A stretch of 64,000 nt of DNA from Heliocidaris erythrogramma (Eukaryota; Echinodermata; Echinoidea; Camarodonta; Echinometridae): the NCBI GenBank assembly GCA_025617745.1, contig CM046853.1, positions 1,546,873 to 1,610,872 of the forward strand, in the 5' to 3' direction. Shown here in pieces: positions 26,201 to 38,200 of the stretch. The number at the start of each line of letters is the position of its first letter. Within the stretch, counting starts at the first letter, position 1. Below the pieces are notes generated by a model. The model saw only the letters and a list, made by a program, of their open reading frames with translations. It was not told the origin of the DNA and searched no databases. The position numbers and the translations under genes are program-made.

Positions 26201-29200
26201 AATGACATGGCACAATATAAATCCATGACTGAACTAAAATGGGAATATCTGTAAAAAAAAAACTCAAAGGGTTTTGTCAAGACAGTTTCCCTATAAAATA
26301 TGATTCAGTAACATAATTGGCAAGAAGGAATAAATATATACATCAAGAAAATAAATGATAATAGCAAAATAAGTAACTGCATTTGGAACCATACTAGCCC
26401 AAAGTAAAACATATACAAACATGAAAATGAGCAAAAATCAGACAAAAGAAAGATGAAAAGAAGAAAAAGGGAGGAAAAAAAAAAGAAAAGGGAATAGAGA
26501 TTGCCAAAATAATTTACATATCAGTGAGAGTCACGTGATAAAAGAAGCTGTTTGAGTTTACGCTTAAAACAACTGTAGAATGAAATACAAGTTATATCAT
26601 GAGGTAAACTCATAATACTGAGATAAACTGAATTATTATGAATATTAGCTAAGTATGTTTTTTTTTTTTCAGTATATGTTTTTGGAAATTAATTGTAATT
26701 GTAATAATATGCATCTCTTGTGTGGATGTTTGCTGTGCATGTTATGACTTTTGGGGGCATGTGTTTTACTGGTGCATGCTCTGTCAAGTAAGAAGTATTC
26801 ATATTTCTTAACTAAATATTAACAATGGGTCCCATATCAGTACAACATACTAAAGGGCTGTTTCAAAGTTTAACTATGGAGCTAAATTTTGAATTACATG
26901 ATGTTTGATTTACATATGTAACAAAGGTATTATGATAACAAACGTTAATGTGTTTTAATCTGTAATGTGGAGAAATAATTTAAGTAATGCATAAGCTAAT
27001 TGTGACAAAGATGATAGTCAATTTGTCTCATGATTTACACTGAAGATTTGTAATAATATGGTTCATGACACATAAACAATTTCACACACGGTGTAAATCA
27101 ATGCACATCTCTCCCTGTTGGTCATTCAGTAGAGTAATGATATAGGCTTCATGATTAGGCATGCCTGAATGTGTACTGGAACCAGAAACTTCTGCACAGA
27201 AGAAACTGGCCAATTTTGCAAGTGTACCAGATTCTTGAAAGTTGAATACCATGAAAACTACTTAATCAGAGTACAAAATTATTGCGATTCCACATAGTCT
27301 CATTCTGCGAAAATGGCCATCATTAAGAATGAACAAAGTTTCTGATTTTAACAGTAAATACATGGAATAACATCTTGATGATTAATATTTGATGCATGCC
27401 TTCATGTATATGTGTGTTTCATGATGACTATATATTAATGAACAGGTTTCCTGAAGCCACCCAAACAAGACTCCATGTCTGTCAAATCCAACATGAGTCG
27501 TGCAACAAGCAGTCTTGAGCTGCTAGCTCACAGGAAGACTCCGGATGCTGCTACTCTACTTGATACAATGAATGAAGGTGATGAGGGTGCAGAAGGGATG
27601 ACAGAGGCTGGAGATACATCTTCTTTGCTTCATGAAACATCAGAGCAGCTCAGTGGTAGTACAGAGAAACTAGAGCATGTGCTGACACATAGAAATCAGC
27701 CGCTCCTTATCTCACACACTAACAAGGGCAAAAAACAAAAGTTGCACCCTTCTAACTTCCCTGCTGATTCCCAAGATGAAAGCTTTGAGCTTGTAGAAGA
27801 CGACCTGGTTGATGTCATCCCTGCTAGACGTGTCCTTTCAACTATCCCTGAAGCGGACAGCACCTATGACACTGACACTGAGCAAAACATTGATTCCCCT
27901 TTGCCAAGCACCCCCAATCCAGTACACTCTCCCAACCATAGCACCGCACCCCTGCACACCCCAAACTCACCCCTGCATGCCACCCCTTCCCCAAACCCTC
28001 ACCATCACATACTTGAGAGTAAGGAGGATGAGCCAAAACCTGTTGCTTCTGAGTTGGGAGATGGTCAGTTGGAGACAGAGATAGGAAAGTTAGAGGATGT
28101 TCCTTTTGATCCCGTTGAAGCTGCTGGACTAGATTACCTTGCTGACAGGGACCGTCATCGAAGGAAATCCAAGATCTTTAGATCATCATCTCTCATCCGA
28201 TCTCTCAGTAGTATGTCTTGCACATTCCTTCCATCTATGTAACCTGCATCATATTTACCTCATGCCTTCTGGTCAAGCCATTTCTTCAAGTTTGATTCTA
28301 TTCCCTCTTCAATTTATGGATCTCTTTTGAGCCATTTTAGCATTTTCTAGCCAATTGACTTTGTTGGGGTCATTGTTCTGATTCTTTCATCACTGAGTTG
28401 ATATTTACAGCTCCTATGTTCATGGACTTGCATGTTTATTTGTTTCTTTGTTTCATGATTGTCATTATCTTTGTTATCATAATTTATAATATCCATCTGT
28501 ACATGATTATATTTGTTTTTAATGAAGTTACATGAATCAAAATTATAATCTTGAAAATATTCATACAGTCTGGATTTTTATATAGGTAAGCAGTATGAAA
28601 GTATGGCATATTTCACACACAATGCACATCCATGATTACAGTCTCTAATAAAAATTGTGCAAAACATCCTACCATTTCTAGCAGTATTATATAAAGTTGT
28701 AAAATTATACCTTTATGTATTATGCATCTTCTACCCACTTTCGGTTCATATTTCCAAAACATATCCATCAACACCAAAGAGGAAATGCATGTAATCACAA
28801 ACTCATATTTTCAAACCATTCTAATGGCTAGAAAATTTTTGGTATACCATCATCTTTCATCAGAAATTTAAACTGTTTTTGGTTCTCCAAACAAGATAAA
28901 TTTTCACATTAAAAAGATTGCTTTTGTTTTTTTAAAGTCTGTTACTTATCTGCAGTCCTCCCATCTCTTGCAGGAGTTTCTAGATTTCTTCTCTCTTTAT
29001 CTTTTTTTGCTTACTTCGACTTGTGCCTTCACGACTTGGCAGTCTGTTTTTATCATTTTGTTTACTTTGACTTGTGCTTCTTGACATGGTAATATTCGTT
29101 TTCTTTGATGACAGAACAACTTTACATTTTGTAGTTCATTATGTTAATTTTCTGTTTTTGACACATTTCATCATATCAGCAGTATATTTTTTCTGGTATT

Positions 29201-32200
29201 GTCACTTTATTTGAATTTCTTGCAGCTTTATTCTGGCAGATAGCAGATAATCACACATCTTTTACATGCACTCCCTACGGGCAGGCCATTCCAGCCGCAT
29301 GTCATTGCATGTGATGAATATTAATGAATGAAATAAAACTAAATATTGCACCAATAATAATTTGACACTTTCGTGCACTAACATTGACCATCATCTTATC
29401 CATAGTGCATCATAATGTAACTGATACTTTTATGTTGAAGATACTAATTGAATGGTAAATTGACTAATGGAATATACTAATTGCATGGTAGTTTGACCAA
29501 AGGGATATGTTTCCTCTTAGCAATTTACAATCTTGTTTTCAAACAGTTTGATGGGGTTACTAACATTACTAAAACTGTTTAAGAAGTTAATGCAAAAATG
29601 GTACAAGTATGTGTGTATTTGATATTAGAGCAATAGACTAATATGCTTTTCTTTTACGTTGATGTTTATTCATACCAGCTGTTGGTTGATTTTGTTCTCT
29701 TTCTTGTCAGCATATTTTCAATAGTGCAACGGCTCAATATGATAAATGATTTATGCATGTATTTTCTTTATGAAATTAAACAAAGATTACTGAAAGAATA
29801 ATATTAAAGGGGGAGGCAAGTATGTAATCCATTGTAGTCCTGTCTTTGATATAATATAAAATTGAACCTGAATGTGATAGGGTGTAGTATTAAAGGTCAA
29901 CAATATGAGTAAAAGTAAGAGTTTATTATCATTGTGGGAAAATGGAAAAGCATTTAGAAAATGCAAGGAGTTTTTGTGCATATGGTTGATCTGCACAGGT
30001 GTGAGAGATAGTGGTATGCATATTAACACACTATGAATGTATTCTCTATCTAGGTATGGGTGGTAATGGTATGCAGACTGTCTCTTTAGGACAAGGACAA
30101 GGTCCCATTGCTGCCAAGATGATCAATGAGGTAGGAGCGATGTCTCAAATCTGATTGAATAGATCTGCATAAAAGTTAAAATGATAAACCAAGGATATGA
30201 TGTAAATTGTGTTATATTTTCATCTTCAAAACAATTTGCTTATTGATAAAGAATCCAAACAATTGTTCCGTACTAGATCATGTAGTAATACTAGTAGTAC
30301 AGTACTACTGGTTCGACAGCTGATGCTGTTCATATGAAGATATTTCAAAGGTAGACTTGAATAGTGCTTTCATCTTACATAATCTATGATTTCATAACAT
30401 CTAGTATGTTTACATGTATGTGCAACTGTAGGAGATGTAAAATCTTAATTTCAGTCACATTAAATGGGTTTACCCAGTTCATTGCATTCCTGGTAGTTTG
30501 TCATTGTGATTATATTCTCATCTTTGATTGACTTTCTTCAGGCTGTAGAGAATGGAACCTGGGTAGTGCTTCAGAACTGTCACTTAGCATTGTCATGGTT
30601 ACCAACTTTAGAGAAGATCTGTGAGGAGCTGATCACTGATCCTGAGAAGACTCGTCCTTCATTCCGTCTCTGGTTGACAAGCTATCCAACTCCATCCTTC
30701 CCTGTCTCCATCCTTCAGAATGGTATCAAGATGACTAATGAACCTCCTAAGGGTCTTCGAGCTAACCTACTCAGGTCCTACCTCAATGATCCTATCTCAG
30801 ATCCCGAGTTCTTCAACGGATGCTCTAAACCAGACGTAATTATCACTTTTTTCCCTTTCTGGAGATGCAAAATATCATACGAAAGAAGAAGAAGAAGATA
30901 ATTACAGATTTTAGGATGAATTGTTGTGATTTATTTAGAACAGACAGGCTCTTTAAGTACTTTTCATCCCTATTATTACTTTGATTATCTTTCAAGCAAT
31001 TGCAACTTTGTACGTACTAAACAGGTCACAGAATAAAAAGGTACATAGATGAAAAGAAAAAAAAGGAGAAAGAAGAAAACTAGTGCCAGTTTAATACATT
31101 TGTTGTAGACAAGGCTAATTTTTCATACTTCAAAACAGAATTTATATTAAAGAATCATATTTTTTATTTGACAGCTCTGGAAGAAGCTTTTGTTCAGTCT
31201 TTGTTTCTTCCATGCCCTGGTTCAAGAAAGAAGACAGTTTGGACCTCTTGGTTGGAATACACCTTATGAGTTCAATGAATCAGATCTCAGGATTAGTGTA
31301 AGACAACAGCAGGTAAGCTGGAACATTTTTGACATTCTAGAATGGTCTTCTTTTTGTTTGTTTCCATCTTTTTTGCATTGTAAAAGTTAATATTCCATCT
31401 CTATACTAGTAAGATGGCAGTGATAGCTGTGTCTATTGTATTTTGTAGAAGATACATATCAAGTGAGAACAATCAGAAGAAAAGAGTGTCTCATTGCATC
31501 TTTCCTAATAAAACAAAACTTTAACCCATTATACAGTGTACATGTAGTTGTAGCTAATGATGTAATTGATAGCATGCTAATGACTAAAAACATTTTGCAC
31601 AAATTAGTGATGAAAGAAATTTGTAAAACTGACATGTTCAATCTTATTTTTCCCCTCCAAATAGATGTTTCTGAATGACTATGATGTGATCCCCTTAGAA
31701 GCACTGACCTATCTGACAGGAGAGTGTAACTATGGTGGTCGAGTGACGGACTACCATGATCGTCGTCTATTGATCAGTCTACTAGCAATCTTCTACAATG
31801 ATCAGATTATAGCGCAGGAAGGCTACAGCTTCTCAGAGAGTGGAAACTATCGCTGTCCTCCTTCAGGTCCTCATGAATCCTACACTGACTATATCAAAAG
31901 TCTCCCTCTTATGCCACACCCAGAGGTATGTATGACTTGTGCTTGCTGTTTTGTGGAAATTATTCCGAGAAGAATTTCTGTTTTGAATTCAAACTAAGAA
32001 ATGAGGCATTTAATGAATAGTGATGTACCAGTATCAAGTTCTTAGAGAGTTTAATCTACTAGGTAGCAATGTACGCATATGCACATGTATTGTTAAAGTC
32101 TGTAAAAGTTTTGTATAAAAATTGATGAGATAAGATTGTTTATATTAATTGTGGAGTTCAGCAGGTTTACATGGACTTCATTATTGCCTGAAAAAAGGAT

Positions 32201-35200
32201 GTCAGTATGGCAGCCTGACAATTATCTGTCTTTGGAGTAAGTATGACCCAGTCAACTAAACATACCGCTCTGAAACGTGTAATAAAGGGGCTAGATGTTA
32301 GGACATTAAGATAGATTAGCTGACAATACAATATAATCATGTTTCCAGGTGTTTGGTCTTCATGAGAATGCAGATATCACTAAGGATCAGAAGGAAACTC
32401 AACAACTCTTTGATGGTATTCTCCTTACATTACCAAGACAGGTATGTCATTATTCTTCACATCCCACCCATCGGTGAAATCAAAATTTGAGTGAAATAAA
32501 TAAATGGCAAAAAGAAAGAAAAGGCTTATAAAAATGAAACTGAAATTAGCCCATCTGCATCCTTCAGAAAAATCATTCATTTGAAAATTGAGAGAGAAAG
32601 AGAATGCATTCAAATTCATTAAGAAGATATTCATAATTTAAGTAATGGTACGCATTTCAGATTCATCAGTATATGTTTCTGAGTTTTGTGATTCAGATTA
32701 ATTATATATGAACAGTATTACATGTATTTGATACCTGTTAAATCTGTAAAAGTAATGCATTGCATATTTTGTAATGTTTTAATTAAGAATAATGGTGTAT
32801 ACAAAAAGTTAAGTAAAATTGTGGTACCAAAAAGTCTGTGCAAATTAGAATCAGTTCTCATTTTGCTGCATTTCCCAAGTGCTTTAATAATGGGACAATA
32901 TATATGTACATTATTAAACAATAATTGTATGTGATCTGTATTACAATATATATTTTTTGCTCGCAGAAAAAAATTGACAAAAAATTTGACAAAATAATGA
33001 AAAAAAAATCGTTTTTTCCATGCTTTGGTGCTCACTATGCAAAACCAAAATATTGAGCTTATAGATGAATCTCTGGTCACAGTTAGACTGTTGTGCAACT
33101 AATTGCTTGTTTGGAGATTGCTGGTTTATCATAGTTTCAAGGCATACTTATTTTGTTTTGCTCTTTCCTGTTTTTTCACATTGCTTTAATTGCTTTGAAA
33201 AAATTCTGCAGTCTGGAGAGGTATACATTCAGGACATTTGCAATTTTTAACATTTTTAAAATTTAACATCTTGCAAGAATTTGATTGCACAACATACCAT
33301 AATGATTTTATCGTAGGCAAACTGTCTGTAACAACATCTTCTATTCTATTGGGGTAATTTATTTGAAAGTCAGTTGATGTATAAAAACCAACAATTTTTA
33401 AAAATCAGATCAACGTACAATATGTCCATATCAAAATCACTTTTGGAGTGATTTTAGACAACAAAACTATATATTTTTGTTTTATATATTTTAAAGATAT
33501 TTTTTTATCACCAAGTGAATTTCTCAATTGTTATGTCAGCATAAAGAAAGAGAAAACGAAGGAGAAAGAAGATATATATACTGCTGGCTTGAAATATTCT
33601 ACCACATAGAAATATTTTCCAAGTTTGCAGTGTCATAATCCTCTTAAATTTCTAGCATGTGCATGATATCGAGTTCTGATAAATGATCTAATTACTGCAG
33701 GTGTTTCTATGCATCAATTTACTGCAATAAATCATATATACCTACCTATTATGCCTGTAGTCTTGACTACGGGACCCCTTCGAGAATTATCACACATGTG
33801 TCACAATATTGTGCGCACCCCCCGTAATCCTATTGTCCCCTTCGCCACTCACGCGCGTCAATACGTTACGGCCATCTTCCTCTTTCTTGCTTGCCCCCGA
33901 CGAGTTAGGACGTATAGTCACAGCGCTCCTGAAATCAGGTCATATAGTATCTTTTTGGTGCGCTTTTTCACATAGTTAAAGCACTTTTAGGTACCTATAT
34001 TCGTTTAGATTATAGTACTTTGTGTTTTATTAGTCACTCTTGCCGATTGCAAGGGATTTTTTGATTCCCTTTCTTGGCATTTATTTTTCTCTTTCACGGT
34101 CAGCCCCACGTAGATATTTCCGTGTTTGCGGGTGTTTCCGTTTGTCACCGAGCCTTCGGGTTCGGCGTTTATTCTTACGGTTTTTAGGCTGTGAAAATTT
34201 CTTTAGTGCGTATCTCCCAAATAATTTTACCCTTATTTACTGCATTCAGTTGAAGTATTTCTTAATTTGAAAAAGTATACTTTATTGTCTGTTTTATTGC
34301 AGTGGTATGGATTTGGAAGAAGAAGCAGCTAGGTCAAGGAGACCTGCTTCTTCCGAAGAGTCGTCTAGCAAGACGACTCGGCCTTCCAGAACTCCCCCGA
34401 GTACTGCGGTACACGGGGGAGGGAGGAGGGCTAAGGGTAAGTTGCCTAGTGGTGTTTCCTTGCAGAGTTTGCCAGTCTCGGAGCTTGCGGCTTCGGGACG
34501 GGTGGCGTTAACTGAATCGGGATTGTCAACTCCGAAGCCCGTGGTTTCGGGGTGGGTGGCGTCAGATTCTAGTGGTTTGGATATCTCGAATCCAATCCCC
34601 CGGTCGCTGAGACCAGAGGGGGGGGCTGTTGTTTCCCGTACGGTAGCGTTCACTCGCTCTGATCCGTTAGGGGAGACGCGCCCCACTACTGCAGGGCAGC
34701 CCACGGGCTTAGTCCATGTTGGTCTGGGTTCTCAAACCCTAGCCCCCGGCAAACGCCATATGGGGGAACGAGTACTTCCTGGGCTGTCTACATTGCCAGC
34801 TAATGGGAATGCTCGAGCTAACAATTATGGACGCTCTTCGGAGCAACAGGTGTTTTCACCTGAGTGCGTGACTACTTGTGCTCCCCTATTGCTGCTTTCG
34901 AGCGGTCCAATAGCGGGTTCACACGCCTTTAGTAGTCATCGGGCACATACCGAGTCATCTCGGTCTGCCCATGCACTGGGAGCTTTTAGCTCCCAACCCA
35001 AGGCTACTGCATCTTCTTGCTTAGCCAATATGGGTGATTTGGGCGATTCTCTAGGCTTACGCCATGAGCGCTCCAATCCCTTTATGGGAAGTGAACGCCC
35101 CTCCGCGGAGGGATCGGTTGGTGTTTCCGAAGAGGCTTCGGGGACCCGAACGAATCCGATTAAGCGTTCTAAGAAAAGGGTTTCGGCTACGACTTTTGTC

Positions 35201-38200
35201 GAGCCAGCCAAGAAAAAGGCCAAGAAGAAGGCAAAAAGTGGCAAGGCTTTGCCGGCCTCTTGCCCGTCTGACCTGGCTAACCCAGCTAGCTCCTCTCAAG
35301 CTGACATGTTCAGTATGATGCGGGCTTTTGCTCAGAATCAGGGTTGGTCCTTTGTACCGGCTACTTCAACCCTGACTTCTGTCCCTATTCAGGGATCTCG
35401 CCTTGAGTCTAATCAGCCTTTTGTGATTGATTCCTCTTTGTCTGAGTCAGATTCGCATGTGCCTCCTATTCCCGCGGCCCTTGGGGCTCCGCCGGGCGAG
35501 GAGACTTTTGTTGAACCATGCGGGGCTCTGCCTGCGGAGGCCTTTGTTAGTGCTCCTTTGTCTCATTCCACTCGGGTGGAACCAGATTCGGATGTGGCTT
35601 CTCAAGCTTCGGTTCCCGAATCGCTTGGGCAGGCGGAGTCTCAATCGCTTGCTCTTCGCGGGGTAGAAGCGATTGCTTTGTTGTCCAAATATCTCCCTGA
35701 ATTTCAGTCAACCCGCGCGCAGGGTTCGACTTCGCGTTGGAAATTTAAGCAGCAGGATTCCTCTGAGGGTATCGCTCTTGAGGAGGTTTTCAAGCTGGAA
35801 TATGACCGCATTGAGGCCGCGCTGTTGATTAAGCGCTCTAATGCGGTCAAGGGTAAGGCCTTTGCCTTTTGTTCTCAGGACCAAGACAGCTTTTTTAAGG
35901 CTAAGACTCTGTCTCCTGAGATTTTGGAGGTTGGTCGTCGCTTACGGGCGACTAATCCGCTTACCTCCGCCGCTTTCAAGGCGGAGGATAAGATCTGGTC
36001 TATTATTGAAAGCCAGGTTAGGTCGGGGATGCGTTTGTCGGCGTTTCAAGGGTTTCTCTCCGACCTTAGGTCCAGGGCGGAGGAGTTGAATGTTACCGAT
36101 GGTGACAAGCTGATTATTGACGACCTGTTGCATACTCTTTTTTGTCTGCAGTGGTCGCAGCTTTCCACCGCAGCTGCTTCGGCTACGTTCCGTCGCAGGA
36201 CCTCGGCTCTCTCGGCACTGGGTGTTAGAGAGTCGGGCATTGCTCAACTTCTCCGAGATGTTCCGTCTCGGGGTCCTTCGCTTTTTGGTGGTAAATTCGC
36301 TACGGTTTTTCAGAGAGAGATCGATGCGCGTAAGCAGATCTCGGATATGACTAAGCAGTTTCACACTAGCTCTAAGCCAACGCGGGCCCCTGTTCAGCGT
36401 AGACCTGCTGGTCCCGTTTCGGGTCAACGCAGTCGCGTGTCTAGGGTCCCGCCTCCTCAGCCACAGCCAGCTCCTTCTCGTGGGAGAGGGAGTCGTGGCA
36501 GGGGCATTTCGAGAGGTACTCGTGGTAAGGCGATGGCTTCGCAGAAGGCCAAGCCTGGGTTTTGATGTTTTTCCCCGAGCGCTTGTTCAACCGAATGTGG
36601 TAGGTGGCCGTCTTCACGCGTTTCTCCCCGCTTGGGAGGCCATCTCCGGGGACGCGTTTGTTCTCTCCGTCGTGCGAGACGGATTCTTCATAGATCTTTG
36701 CGCTTCGCTCCCGGAGGGGCTATAAGAATTCGGTCACCTCCCATGTCTGCCCTGTCTCGATCTCATGCTTCAAAGGAGATCGAGTCTCTTCTGGAAAAGA
36801 GGGCTATAGAAAGGGTAAGAGACAGGCCGTCTCTTTCCCTTTCTCCAATATTTGTTATTCCCAAGCGCTCGGGAAAACTTCGTTTGATACTGAACCTAAA
36901 AAGGATAAACAAATTTATTCCTCCGGTTCATTTTCGGATGGAGACTCTTGCCTCCATTCTTCCGTTGATCAAAAGGGAAGACTACGCGGTCTCGATAGAT
37001 CTCAAGGACGCGTACTTTCACATTCCCATTCATCGCGCATCTCGCGATCTTCTGGGGTTCTCCTTCCTCTCGGAGACTTATCGTTTTCGGGCTCTTCCCT
37101 TCGGGCTGCGCCCGGCCCCTCGGGTTTTTACTCAAGTTGTAGCGGTGCTAGCGGCCTTTCTGAGGCGTCGCGGCCTGCGGTTGTTTTGTTACCTGGACGA
37201 TTGGCTTCTCCTTGCGGAGTCGCGCGATCGTTTGTTGGACGAGACTCGTTTGCTCGTCTCTCTTACTCAAGACTTAGGTTTCCTAATAAATTGGGAAAAG
37301 TCAGAGTTAGTCCCCACTCGCAGCCCAGTTTTTCTGGGGGCGGTGTTAGACATAAGGAATCAGTTAGCTCGGCCCAGTCGAGACAGGATTCTCACCATTG
37401 TCTCTGCGGCTCGCAAGCTCTTGCTGGCCAGAAGAGTCTCGGCCAGACAGTGGCTTCAGTTTCTAGGTTATCTAGCCAGTCTAGTCGATGTTTTGGAGGA
37501 CTGCCGGCTCCTCATGAGACCCTTTCAGAGACATCTCCTCAGGTTCTTCAAGCCGGGAAAAGACTCTCTTTTGGTCTGGATTCCAGTACCAGTAAAGATC
37601 AAGTCTCTTCTCGCTTGTTGGACGAGCGAGGTGTTTCTCGCGCGAGGCAGGTCCTTCTCTGCCCCTCTTCCGTCGATATCAGTTTCGACGGACGCCTCTC
37701 GGTTGGGGTGGGGAGGACACTGCAACGGCAGCACGGTTGCGGGGGATTGGTCTCATCTTGGGACTCTTCCTCATATCAATGTCCTGGAGTTTATGGCAGT
37801 TCTGTTGACCTTGCTCCATTTCAGAAGTCGACTTCTCAGTCGTTCGGTTCTGATTCTCACGGACAATGTTACTGTGGCGGCATATATCAATCGGCAGGGA
37901 GGCACTCGTTCGGTTGCCCTGAATGCCCTAGCAGCTCAGCTGTGGAGGTGGTGTCGTCGCATGGCAATCACACCCGTGGCCTCTTTCATCCCCGGTCGGG
38001 AAAACCTCATTGCGGATTTTCTGTCCCGGGGCAGGTATCTTCCATCGGAATGGATGCTCCATCCGGAGGTATTTTGCCGCATTCGCAGTTGCCTAGGTCC
38101 ACTGGAAGTGGATCTATTTGCGTCGGTGCTAAATCACCAGCTGCCGAAGTATTGCTCCCGTGTTCGCGATCAGGGAGCATGGGCTCTCGATGCTTTCTCC

